From Spirochaetia bacterium (GTDB taxonomy: Bacteria; Spirochaetota; UBA4802; UBA5550): DNA of 64,000 bases. Below, piece after piece: positions 1 to 7,843 of this stretch. How positions within the stretch are numbered: position 1 is the first letter of the stretch; every line of letters begins with the position of its first letter. The notes below the pieces were generated by a model, which did not search any database, had not been told where the DNA came from, and was given only the letters and a program-made list of their open reading frames with translations. The translations under genes were made by a program, and so were the position numbers. The stretch lies in contig VFJS01000068.1 of assembly GCA_009885955.1 (NCBI GenBank), positions 62,001 to 126,000 of the forward strand, given 5' to 3'.

Positions 1-814
1 CTTTGCCGATGAGCTCTTCACCGTCATTTGCCAGCATGACTGTGCCGCATGTGGCAGTTGTGGCATCTTTTAGACGGTCATCGTTTGACTGGACCGCGGC
101 ACCGGGTTTGACCTCCCTGTTTTCAGCCAGTTCCACAATCCCCTTTGATTCAGTTGTTGAATCTCTGAGCCTCCGGTCATTTCCCTGGACAGCCACTTCC
201 GGGCTTTCCTCTCCGTCTTCTGCAAGTTCCACAACGCCCCTGGACAGGGTAGTCGCATTTTTAAGCCTCCGGTCATTCCCCTGGACAGCTACTTCCGGGC
301 TGTCCTCCCCGTCCCCGGCAAGTTCCACAATCCCCTTGTAATCTTCAGTCGCATCGCGCAGTCTCCTGTCATTTGCCAGTACCACGGAATCAGTACCGGT
401 ATCCCCGTTTTTTGAAAGCCTGCATATTCCATATGAGGTTACCGAGGCTTTTTTCAGCCTGGAATCGTTTCCAACCACAACGCCGTTTTCCGATTCTACC
501 ATGTCAGGGCAGAGCTTTACAATGCCGAAGCTGTCTACTGTGGCATGCTGGAGCCTGGAGTCATTGCATTGAACAGATACGCCCGATTTTATTTCCCTGT
601 CGTACCCCAGTCTTACAATGCCCGGTTTCAGCTCGGTTGCGGGTTTAAGCCTGGAATCCGATGCCTGCACTGCCGCTCCCGGTTTGTCCTGGCCGTCATC
701 GGCTAACTGGACGATTCCCCTGAATATCGTTGTTGAATCCTTAAGCCTGCTGTCGCTGGACTGGACTGCGGTTGCAGCCGAAATATCCCCGTCCTTTGCC
801 AGTTTTACAATCCC
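1..814 (-). repeat. Tandem 96-bp coding repeats
   Basis: Within the fibre-like gene the codons for GIV recur exactly every 96 bp from 814 down to 46, giving eight complete units and a truncated ninth. Units 6 and 7 (about 143-334) are the most alike in DNA, and share the run SPEVAVQGNDRRL. Units 3-5 are the most diverged. The exact spacing with no indel indicates expansion by in-frame duplication and selection to keep the 32-residue period. Confidence 0.9.
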
Positions 815-1708
815 TGCCTGGAAAATTGATGAGTGGGGCACCATGTTCCCGCAGTTATGGGTATGGGTCCGGCTTGAGAGCGAGGAATATATTTCCAGAA
901 TGGCCATTCTTATACAAAAATTTCCGTCATTCGATTTTACTGCCCTTGCGCTGATTTTCAGGTACCTTGCGTTGAATACATCAAAATTCCAGTTATACCG
1001 TATGTTTTTTTCCGCAATAAAATTCCTGGCCTCCATGAGTTCGGTCCAGATGCTGTTATCGATGCTTATCTCTATTTTAAAATTTTCCGGGAACCCTGAC
1101 TGCGAAGAGGCTGTAATAATACGGTGTATAGGAGTTATTTTTCCCAGGTCGATGTTGAGGGATTCCATTTCCGGAGAAGACTTTTTTTCTGATTCCCAGA
1201 AGGTGCTGATAGTATCATCAAACAGCAGTTCAGGGCCGTTTTTAGCATGAGAACTCGAAGCCTTAATTTCCCTTATCCCGGCGATACCGGCTGATATCTT
1301 TCCTATTTCGGAATAATACGCTGAGTTAACAGGCCGCATTTCGGTTATTATTATTTTAAGAAATTTCATCCTTACCAGGGGCAGATCAAGCCTGAATGAA
1401 GACGTATCAAGCTCCAGATTTTTTTCAGTGTGGATAATTTCCCAGGTCTCTGCATCAATGCCCGCTTCTATCCTGAAACTTAAAGGAAAGGTCATTGCCC
1501 CATTGGGTGAAGGCTCAATTTCGATGGTATCGATAAATTCGATTTCATCCAGTTCAAGTACAACATATTCAATTTCAGGGGCTTCTCTCCTGGCGCTGCT
1601 CCAGTAACCGGTTATTTTTAAGAGGTTTTCGGCCGCTGAGACCCCGTCAAACTGACTCGAATAATCTGCCAGTTTGTAATTGTATTCTCTCTTCGAACTG
1701 ATCTTCAT
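1..1708 (-). CDS. Discoidin-domain protein with tail-fibre-type 32-residue repeats (3' end beyond window)
   Basis: The reading frame is open from the ATG at 1708 to the window edge, about 569 codons without a stop, and AGGAG lies 6-8 bases before the ATG. Roughly residues 1-130 and 145-275 each look like an F5/8 type C (discoidin) beta-sandwich, a fold that usually binds carbohydrate or a surface ligand; the second carries the motif FNARYLKI. A THTHN stretch near residue 284 leads into repeats of the pattern GIVxLAxDGE...AVQxNDxRLxxAT. Eight full copies and part of a ninth are visible from about residue 299. Similar repeats occur in phage-type tail fibres and related surface proteins, so a binding or adhesion fibre is the best guess. 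No signal peptide is evident and no other phage gene is nearby. The lipoprotein gene at 1788-2342 lies just upstream on the same strand. The C-terminal domain, which would help decide function, is outside the window. Confidence 0.75.
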   Translation of the reverse strand, partial: MKISSKREYNYKLADYSSQFDGVSAAENLLKITGYWSSARREAPEIEYVVLELDEIEFIDTIEIEPSPNGAMTFPLSFRIEAGIDAETWEIIHTEKNLELDTSSFRLDLPLVRMKFLKIIITEMRPVNSAYYSEIGKISAGIAGIREIKASSSHAKNGPELLFDDTISTFWESEKKSSPEMESLNIDLGKITPIHRIITASSQSGFPENFKIEISIDNSIWTELMEARNFIAEKNIRYNWNFDVFNARYLKISARAVKSNDGNFCIRMAILEIYSSLSSRTHTHNCGNMVPHSSIFQAGIVKLAKDGDISAATAVQSSDSRLKDSTTIFRGIVQLADDGQDKPGAAVQASDSRLKPATELKPGIVRLGYDREIKSGVSVQCNDSRLQHATVDSFGIVKLCPDMVESENGVVVGNDSRLKKASVTSYGICRLSKNGDTGTDSVVLANDRRLRDATEDYKGIVELAGDGEDSPEVAVQGNDRRLKNATTLSRGVVELAEDGEESPEVAVQGNDRRLRDSTTESKGIVELAENREVKPGAAVQSNDDRLKDATTATCGTVMLANDGEELIGK

Positions 1709-1787
1709 GCGTAACTCCTGGTTTGTTGTTTTGTACAGCCGGCTTGCAGAGACACAGAGAAAAAAAACATATTTTCAGCAATAAACA

Positions 1788-2342
1788 TCAGATTAATTCC
1801 AGCTTGATAACAGGCTCAAAATATCCTTCAGAATTTGTTCCGTCTATGATTATCCTTTCGGGCTTTATAACCAGTTGTTTTTTCTCTTTATCTTTTAATC
1901 CGGATTTGAAAAGAAAAAAGGACTTCTGTGTTTTTATGAAGCCTGAATTGTAATTGATATTCTGGAGCGAATCCTCATTTTTCATTTCAATGATATTAAT
2001 CCTTATGTGGCCGCTGTCCTCAATTGTGTATACCCCTTTGAAAATTATGGCGCTGTATTTCAGGTAAATTACAACAATTGATTTGAAATTTTTGTTGAAG
2101 GTGAAGGAGTAGCCATAATCGTTTCCGTATGTCAGGTTCCACCTGCCGATGATATTTTTAACCGTAACCGGAATCAGGTCCATGTCATCTTCAGGGACAG
2201 CCGCCTTTTTTTTCTGGGTTTGTTGATTTTCAGCATCATCGCCGCCCTTCCTGGTACAGCAGGGGGCTGCAGATAAAATCGAAACAATGAAGAGTATTAT
2301 TATCCGCCTGAATATCAAATGTAAAACAGTATAATCTATCAT
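1788..2342 (-). CDS. Putative lipoprotein of unknown function
   Basis: I chose the ATG at 2342, which begins MIDYTVLHLIFRR; a longer frame would start at TTG 2372 without better support. A hydrophobic segment ends in SAAPCC, a loose spirochaetal-type lipobox, so the chain may be lipidated on a cysteine near residue 27-28. A short charged, glutamine- and lysine-rich linker follows, then about 130 residues predicted to be mostly beta strands, including YGYSFTFNKNFKSIVVIYLKYS. That pattern fits a small lipocalin-like or immunity-type barrel, but I do not recognise the family. The gene precedes the fibre-like gene by 79 bases on the same strand, so the two could be cotranscribed. Confidence 0.6.
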   Translation of the reverse strand: MIDYTVLHLIFRRIIILFIVSILSAAPCCTRKGGDDAENQQTQKKKAAVPEDDMDLIPVTVKNIIGRWNLTYGNDYGYSFTFNKNFKSIVVIYLKYSAIIFKGVYTIEDSGHIRINIIEMKNEDSLQNINYNSGFIKTQKSFFLFKSGLKDKEKKQLVIKPERIIIDGTNSEGYFEPVIKLELI

Positions 2343-2638
2343 GTATGTCAGTCTCCAGGGGCCGCTTCTCAACTTTAGATTTAATTATGTATATGCTTAT
2401 TAAATTTCAAACACTTTTTAAACATGTTCTCATGAATAATTCTGCCTTCAATATTGATATATAAATGTATAATTTGTATATTTTGAAGAGATAGGTATGA
2501 TAAAGATATTGAGATAAAGATGTCTGAAATGATTATTCAATCATCAAACGGCGCAAACTTTCTCAAATAGCCGGAAGTACACGGCTGGATATTAATGTGA
2601 ATATGCGCAAAAACAACATTATTTTATTTCTGACATCA

Positions 2639-3409
2639 TCAGGGTGCCATATGAACAGGGAGCTTGATACCGGTATGATCCATAAAGGCCTTTCCATGAT
2701 CATTGCCTGAGCCGTGATGAGCGGTGAATATGAATTTTATCCCTGCCAGTGATGCCAGTTTTTTTATTGAATCTACCTGGGTCTTTTCATCCATGTTGAA
2801 CAGCTTCACAAAAAGATCCGCTTTTCCGCTGCTCAGGCTTATTGTATCGCCAGTGAATAAATAGGTATCATTTACTATATAGCACATGGAACCGGGAGTA
2901 TGCCCAGGCGTGGAAATTCCCCTTACCTGTATGCCGGAGATAGCAGTCATGCTGTTATCTCTGAGCAAAGCATAGGATCCGGGAATTTTATTTCCGAAAA
3001 TGAGAAAGCGTTTGGTCCTGCCGTTAACCATATTCTCCTCTTTTTCAGACAGAAAAACCCTGGCATTTTTAAAGAGCTGAATGGAGGCTGTATGGTCTCC
3101 GTCTGAGTGGGTAAGAAAAACAGCAATCACCCTGTCGGGATCAATTCCCAGTTTTTTTAATTCCGGTTCAATAATTTTTTTATCATTGCCTGCATCAACG
3201 GCCACATACCCGTCAGCGCCCTTTATCAGGTACATATTGACAAATCCATCCTTAACTGCATATACTTCGCCTGTGACATTCTTTGTATCAATGGGCGCCA
3301 TAGATTTTGTTGCGCTGCTGAACTGGTACATGAAGACACCACAGAAGACCAGGATAACAGCGGCCATTGATGAAATGACTGTAATAATAATTTTATTCCG
3401 TTTTTTCAT
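2639..3409 (-). CDS. Membrane-anchored metallo-beta-lactamase-fold hydrolase
   Basis: A positively charged start and a hydrophobic stretch at about residues 8-28 anchor or export the protein. The rest is an MBL-fold domain: THSDGDH (metal site, with Asp where the second His of HxHxDH usually stands), STPGHTPGS (third metal His), FTGDT (bridging Asp) and FTAHHGSG (last His). The HxDxDH variant is found in many MBL-fold hydrolases, so an active enzyme is still plausible, but the substrate cannot be named. Length 256 residues is normal for the fold. GAGG of the ribosome site lies 6 bases before the ATG at 3409. The TIGR04076 gene lies 34 bases upstream on the same strand and may share its transcript. 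Confidence 0.85.
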   Translation of the reverse strand: MKKRNKIIITVISSMAAVILVFCGVFMYQFSSATKSMAPIDTKNVTGEVYAVKDGFVNMYLIKGADGYVAVDAGNDKKIIEPELKKLGIDPDRVIAVFLTHSDGDHTASIQLFKNARVFLSEKEENMVNGRTKRFLIFGNKIPGSYALLRDNSMTAISGIQVRGISTPGHTPGSMCYIVNDTYLFTGDTISLSSGKADLFVKLFNMDEKTQVDSIKKLASLAGIKFIFTAHHGSGNDHGKAFMDHTGIKLPVHMAP

Positions 3410-3443
3410 AAGATACCTCGATTATATTTTATACCAGCTAACT

Positions 3444-3719
3444 TTACCTTTCAGACCTGTCAAGCCTGATGGTGACTTCATTCTGAGGATCGGAACATTG
3501 AAAATGGGCCATATTACCCTGCCACCATGGGAGTTTCCCTCCGAACTGCATGGTTTGAAGTCCGGGGAATATCTGGTGATAAAAAAATCCGCACAGCCCT
3601 CCGGAGTCATAACAGCTTATTTCAAATGTATCGCCCACCTTGTGGCCGGTGCTGCAAACCCCCTTGGCCCCAGTAACCGTGGCTTTTATTTTATATCCTA
3701 TATCTCCGCCTTTTGTCAT
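3444..3719 (-). CDS. TIGR04076 family protein
   Basis: This 91-residue protein has the hallmarks of the TIGR04076 family: a start IKATVTGAKGVCSTGHKVGD, then a GGLCGFFYHQIFP-type stretch, a QFGGKLPW segment, and a closing FQCSDPQNEV before a basic tail. The conserved cysteines suggest metal or cluster binding, but the family has no established function. GGAG stands just before the ATG at 3719. It lies upstream of the MBL-fold gene on the same strand. Confidence 0.85.
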   Translation of the reverse strand: MTKGGDIGYKIKATVTGAKGVCSTGHKVGDTFEISCYDSGGLCGFFYHQIFPGLQTMQFGGKLPWWQGNMAHFQCSDPQNEVTIRLDRSER

Positions 3720-3842
3720 GATTATACTCCTCCAAAATTTTTATTCTAAGGGTTATGATAGCTGGGTACATTGAATTTGTCAAGAAAAGTGTTGTTTGAA
3801 AAGCTGATATTTGACTTAACTTCCATGGTATGAATATTCGCT

Positions 3843-3870
3843 CACGGATTTACACGGATAATCACGGATT
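3843..3870. repeat. Triple CACGGAT element, 10-bp period
   Basis: The heptamer CACGGAT occurs at 3843, 3853 and 3863, exactly one DNA helical turn apart, between the divergent TIGR04076 and queE genes. I recall similar 'cacggatt-tacacggat' strings dispersed in intergenic DNA of spirochaetes and deltaproteobacteria, so it may be the remains of a dispersed repeat. The alternative is a three-site protein-binding array controlling one of the flanking genes. Confidence 0.6.
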
Positions 3871-3947
3871 TTTTTATGAACAATTTTTTTCATTATTGTT
3901 CATGAGTTACTGTTTGACAATTAGTGCCAGTCAGATATTTATGAGCC

Positions 3948-4577
3948 ATGAAGATTAATGTAAACGAAATATTTTATTCCATCCAGGGGGAAACAACCAG
4001 GGCTGGGTTTCCATCGGTATTCATCAGGCTTTCAGGGTGCAACCTCTCCTGCCGGTACTGCGACACTGTTTATGCCCGCTCCGGCGGGGAGGAGATGGGC
4101 ATTGATAGGATTATCGAAAAGGTCAGGATATTCAAGTATCATGACCATATAACGGTAACCGGCGGTGAGCCGCTGATGCAGGAGAATGCATTATTACTGC
4201 TGTCGCGGCTTCTCCATGAAGGCTTTTCAGTCCAGGTTGAAACAAACGGCTCCATGAATCTCGCCGGAGTGCCTGCCGGCATAAGGAAAATCGCCGATGT
4301 GAAGACACCATCAAGCGGCGAGGAAGGCTCGTTCCTGATTGAGAATCTTAAATATATCGGCGCAATAGATGAGATAAAATTCGTCATATCCGATATGGCC
4401 GATTATGAGTTTGCAAAAAAATTCATGGCGGAGCATCTTAGAGAGACAAGGGCTGTAATAAATTTCTCCCCTGCCCATGGCGATATGCCGTGGAAAGATC
4501 TGGCAAATTGTATTCTTGCCGACGGGCTGAAGGTCAGGCTGAACCTGCAGCTCCATAAAATCATTGACATCAGGTAG
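3948..4577 (+). CDS. queE: 7-carboxy-7-deazaguanine synthase
   Basis: QueE is a radical-SAM enzyme that converts 6-carboxytetrahydropterin to 7-carboxy-7-deazaguanine in queuosine and deazapurine synthesis. The start NEIFYSIQGE is the family's substrate-binding opening. CNLSCRYC provides the three cysteines for the 4Fe-4S cluster, TVTGGEPLMQ is the GGE motif that binds the SAM amino group, and QVETNGS follows. Length 209 residues is typical. There is no strong ribosome site before the ATG. A second radical-SAM gene follows 7 bases later. No other que gene is in the window. Confidence 0.95.
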   Translation: MKINVNEIFYSIQGETTRAGFPSVFIRLSGCNLSCRYCDTVYARSGGEEMGIDRIIEKVRIFKYHDHITVTGGEPLMQENALLLLSRLLHEGFSVQVETNGSMNLAGVPAGIRKIADVKTPSSGEEGSFLIENLKYIGAIDEIKFVISDMADYEFAKKFMAEHLRETRAVINFSPAHGDMPWKDLANCILADGLKVRLNLQLHKIIDIR

Positions 4578-4584
4578 GTAAAAA

Positions 4585-5463
4585 ATGGAATATATTGGAA
4601 ATATCATAAGGCCGCCCAGTGAATCCCGGAGCATGATTATCCAGGTGACCGTCGGATGTTCGCATAACATGTGTACCTTCTGCGGTACCTATAAAGGGGT
4701 TGATTTCAGGCTGAAGGATATTGACGTTATAAAAAGGGATATAGACGAGGCATCGGGGTGCGGGTTTCCATTTGAGAGGGCCTTCCTTGCAGACGGCGAT
4801 GTCCTATCCATCCCCGCCAGTGTTTTGATTGATATCATCAGCCATATAAAAAAAAGAAATCCCGGAATACAGAAAGTCAGCCTTTATGGAAATACCAAAT
4901 CGATCCTGAAAAAGGATGTTAGTGAATTGAAGGAACTTGCCGGCGCGGGCCTCACCGGGCTCTATCATGGCATTGAGAGCGGCAACGAAGAGGTCCTCAG
5001 GAGAATAAAAAAAGGGGCCCTGCCCCGGCATATGATCCGGGCTGCCGCCAAGGTCATTGATGCCGGGATTACCCTGTCGCAGACCGTACTCCTCGGCATT
5101 GGAGGCGCTGAGCTGAGCTCCAGGCATGCGGCCGATACCGGTAAAATCCTCGGTGAGATGTCGCCCCACTTCGCATCTGCGCTCACGGTCATGGTTCTCC
5201 CCGGTACCGGGCTCCATGAGGATTTCATAAAGGGGAAGTTTGTACTCCCCGATAAATTCCAGCTTATTAATGAGCTCAAGATATTGATTGAAAACATGGA
5301 AGTCAGGCGGGACTGCTATTTCACATCGAACCACGCCTCCAATTATCTCCCCATAAAGGCGCGCCTCCCTGGAGAAAAAGAAAAAGCCCTGGCACTCATA
5401 CATAGTGTGATAAAATCGGGGAATGAAGGCCTTCTTAAGCCGGAATATTTACGGGCCCTGTGA
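4585..5463 (+). CDS. Radical SAM protein (COG1032-like)
   Basis: The protein carries the cluster motif CSHNMCTFC near residue 25, preceded by IIRPPSE and followed by FRLKD. The C-terminal segment YFTSNHASNYLPIKARLPGE is characteristic of a widespread but uncharacterised radical-SAM family. There is no cobalamin-binding domain. The reaction is unknown. Length 292 residues is normal for the family. AGGTAGGT precedes the ATG by about 5 bases, and the 7-base gap after queE indicates one transcript, which hints at a link to modified nucleosides or small-molecule radical chemistry but does not prove it. Confidence 0.85.
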   Translation: MEYIGNIIRPPSESRSMIIQVTVGCSHNMCTFCGTYKGVDFRLKDIDVIKRDIDEASGCGFPFERAFLADGDVLSIPASVLIDIISHIKKRNPGIQKVSLYGNTKSILKKDVSELKELAGAGLTGLYHGIESGNEEVLRRIKKGALPRHMIRAAAKVIDAGITLSQTVLLGIGGAELSSRHAADTGKILGEMSPHFASALTVMVLPGTGLHEDFIKGKFVLPDKFQLINELKILIENMEVRRDCYFTSNHASNYLPIKARLPGEKEKALALIHSVIKSGNEGLLKPEYLRAL

Positions 5464-5557
5464 CCTGTCATGAAAAATTTGAGTTGCAAAAATTTGGAAA
5501 AAAACCGGATGCTGTCTGAACAAAGAAATATTTTGTAAAGTTTTGGGGGGATTGATA

Positions 5558-5719
5558 ATGTATGATGAAATAACGGGCGCGGTGAAATTTATTTCCCAGG
5601 AGCTAAAAATAAATCCCGATACGGATAAAAGCAGGCTGATAGATGAAGCAAGTCAGAAATTCAATCTCACCCCGGTACAGACCGATTTCCTGGTGAATAA
5701 ATACATCCTGGGGGAATAG
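5558..5719 (+). CDS. 53-residue protein of unknown function
   Basis: The ATG at 5558 follows a very strong GGGGGGA ribosome site. The frame encodes MYDEITGAVKFISQELKINP and then a chain ending NKYILGE. The product is acidic to neutral, apparently all-helical (two or three short helices), and has no signal peptide or cysteines. It may form part of the queE transcript, starting 94 bases after the radical-SAM gene. I do not recognise a family. Support comes from the ribosome site and a plausible, soluble, non-repetitive composition. Confidence 0.6.
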   Translation: MYDEITGAVKFISQELKINPDTDKSRLIDEASQKFNLTPVQTDFLVNKYILGE

Positions 5720-5725
5720 AACTTT

Positions 5726-6259
5726 TTATTTTTTTATTATCTTTTCGATCTCCTCAATAATAATTTTTGAAAGCTCATTAAAATACTGAAAATAATCCTC
5801 CCTCCCTTCGGTAATAATATTCAGCTTTTCAAACCGGTCCTCCTTTTTAATGAAAAAAGATATTTCACACCTGTAGGCGAGCCCTTTTTTTATCTCCTTT
5901 TGCACCCTGCCGCTGCTGTCGGGATAGATTTTCCCGCTTATCCCATAGTCGGCATTAAGGCTTATTGTGTATTTTTTTATCTTGTCGATGCTTAATTTTC
6001 TCAGAGCATCTTCACCTATGACGCTGAATGCTTTTTCAAATTCCATGACCGGAACTATCGAATGGCCGTTGTCATGAAGGTCCCACAGAATTTTTTCACG
6101 GAGGATCCTGCTGTGTGTATTATTAATAAGCGTTGAATCGAAACCGAAAACAAGGAATTTTCCCCTTGCCTGATTCTCCGCCCATCCGCCTGTGATAAGT
6201 ATTAAAGAGAAAGCCGCAATCACTGATGCAAAATAACAATATGTTTTATTTTTTTTCAT
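5726..6259 (-). CDS. Exported protein of unknown function
   Basis: The start MKKNKTYCYFASVIAAFSLILITGGWA reads as a signal peptide with probable cleavage after WAEN or WA. The mature part, about 150 residues, includes ILREKILWDLHDNGHSIVPV and later YGISGKIYPDSSGRVQKEIK, which resembles the mixed alpha/beta fold of periplasmic proteins such as CsgG- or FlgO-like domains, but this is weak. It ends in a lysine-rich helix. It lies 18 bases downstream of the UDP-sugar pyrophosphorylase gene on the same strand, so probably the same transcript. Confidence 0.65.
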   Translation of the reverse strand: MKKNKTYCYFASVIAAFSLILITGGWAENQARGKFLVFGFDSTLINNTHSRILREKILWDLHDNGHSIVPVMEFEKAFSVIGEDALRKLSIDKIKKYTISLNADYGISGKIYPDSSGRVQKEIKKGLAYRCEISFFIKKEDRFEKLNIITEGREDYFQYFNELSKIIIEEIEKIIKK

Positions 6260-6277
6260 AAAAACCGCCGCGGCCCG

Positions 6278-7654
6278 CTATTCCAGGAAGACCCTGTCTG
6301 ATTCGGGGATTTTTATGGATGTACCGATATCATCCTCTTCAACTGCAAATAGCGGCGAGATCTCGAAGAGGGCATCTTTATCAGGCAGCTTTATCCCCCT
6401 TGATATGAGCCACTTCCTGTGCAGATCAGACATCAGTTTCCTGGCCGATTCAACTGAATCGACTCCGGCTGCATTTTTTACCGGGGCGAATTCCTCTTCC
6501 CTTGCTGTTTCAAAAACGATATTCCTGCCAGTCAGGGCAAGGGCATCGAATACAAATTTTTCAAATTTGAACCCGTCGATCTCCATGTATCTTCCGCCTT
6601 TGTAGGCCCTGATTTTTTTTCTTGCTGCATGAAAGGGGAGGGATATTTCATCTCCCCGTGTGATCCTGTTTATAAAATCAATGCTGAAGAGATGTATCGC
6701 AACGCTTCCCAGGCCGAATTTCATGCACCCCCTTTCATCTTTTGCGTACATTTTTTCCGGCGGGAGATCGGAGTATTCAACAATTCCCGTATTACCGTTG
6801 CTGAATTTTACAAAGACTCCCATCTTTTCCTCAGGGGAGACTTTTTTTACCCCTTTGCTGGAGATGTCCCCGTTTTTTTTCACATGGTAACCTATGAAAA
6901 CCGGATCAATGATTTTTACCAGGGGGTTATCAACCTGAAAATATGACAGGGTGTCAATACCCCTTTTCATCAGTGTGTCCAGCGCCCCAGATGTTGCAAG
7001 GGCTGTCAGGCTCCCGCCGTGGCCGTCGGGATTTTTAAAGATTGCCGAAACGGTTTCAAGTATCAGCTTACCGTCTGTGTCCAGTGACGGGACCAGGTTC
7101 TGCGGGAATATGAGTACATCTTTCCTGTCCAGGCCGAAGCAGCTGTTTTTTTCCAGGTAACTGACAGTCTCATGGTGGTTGAGCCTGGATGTCATGATGA
7201 GCCAGGGAATGGTAACTCCGTATTTTTTTGAATAGGCTAATATTTTTTCGCCGAAAATCGCGAAAAGAGTCTTTCCTGAAATGGGCCCTACGGGAAACAT
7301 TCCTTTCGGCCCTTCATAACCGAGCCTGGAGCCCTGGCCTCCAGCCACGACAAAGGCCGCCACTTTTCCTTTTTTTATATGTTCTATGCCGGCATGGCGC
7401 GCGTATTCATAATCCGATTTTTCCGCGGCTGTTGCAGGAATGGGAATAAAAGGTGATCCGGTGTAATCAAGGCCCGGAACGCCAATATTTTTTGTGAACA
7501 AATTTTTTATTACATTGAAATCGACTTCCGATACATCTGCCAGTAGTGCGGTTTTCCCCTTCGCGTCCAGGCTTTCCCAGTATTCAAAAATGTGATCCTG
7601 ACCGTTATCATAAACCTTTTTTATCAGTTCCTCATACCCCGTGAATGATATCAT
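6278..7654 (-). CDS. UDPGP type 1 family (UDP-GlcNAc/UDP-glucose) pyrophosphorylase
   Basis: The enzyme joins UTP and a sugar 1-phosphate to make a UDP-sugar. VVAGGQGSRLGYEGPKGMF (about residue 105) is the nucleotide-binding signature, and FQVDNPLVKIIDP (about 245) holds the metal-binding Asp region. The overall arrangement is that of the eukaryotic-type UAP1/UGP family, about 460 residues, rather than GlmU or GalU. I place the start at ATG 7654, because GGAGGT lies 5 bases before it; an in-frame ATG at 7666 would bury that site in the coding region. The preferred sugar (GlcNAc 1-phosphate is the commonest for this subgroup) cannot be read from sequence. It heads a two-gene unit with the exported protein at 5726-6259. 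Confidence 0.88.
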   Translation of the reverse strand: MISFTGYEELIKKVYDNGQDHIFEYWESLDAKGKTALLADVSEVDFNVIKNLFTKNIGVPGLDYTGSPFIPIPATAAEKSDYEYARHAGIEHIKKGKVAAFVVAGGQGSRLGYEGPKGMFPVGPISGKTLFAIFGEKILAYSKKYGVTIPWLIMTSRLNHHETVSYLEKNSCFGLDRKDVLIFPQNLVPSLDTDGKLILETVSAIFKNPDGHGGSLTALATSGALDTLMKRGIDTLSYFQVDNPLVKIIDPVFIGYHVKKNGDISSKGVKKVSPEEKMGVFVKFSNGNTGIVEYSDLPPEKMYAKDERGCMKFGLGSVAIHLFSIDFINRITRGDEISLPFHAARKKIRAYKGGRYMEIDGFKFEKFVFDALALTGRNIVFETAREEEFAPVKNAAGVDSVESARKLMSDLHRKWLISRGIKLPDKDALFEISPLFAVEEDDIGTSIKIPESDRVFLE

Positions 7655-7843
7655 TGGAACCTCCATTTAACGAATTTCACCATCAGTCTGAATGAATAAA
7701 AAAAAAATTCAACAATTAATTATAAAATCAGTCAATCCTGGTTAACATCGGGTTTTTTCAAAAACATATAAAAAAGAATTTTACAAAATATACAAATAAT
7801 ATATGATTGTTAACTTATCTCTTAACTGGTTTAATTGCTCTTT

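Noticed and set aside
618-1250. 210-codon plus-strand ORF and neighbours at 3-341 and 373-648
   Set aside because: They lie antisense to the fibre-like gene, whose minus-strand frame has clear domains and repeats; their serine- and proline-rich composition is a shadow of the repeat.
1-1708. Prophage tail region
   Set aside because: Apart from the fibre-like repeats there are no phage structural, lysis, integrase or packaging genes nearby.
3422-3610. 62-codon minus-strand ORF overlapping the TIGR04076 gene
   Set aside because: It uses a different frame of a region already explained by a recognised family.
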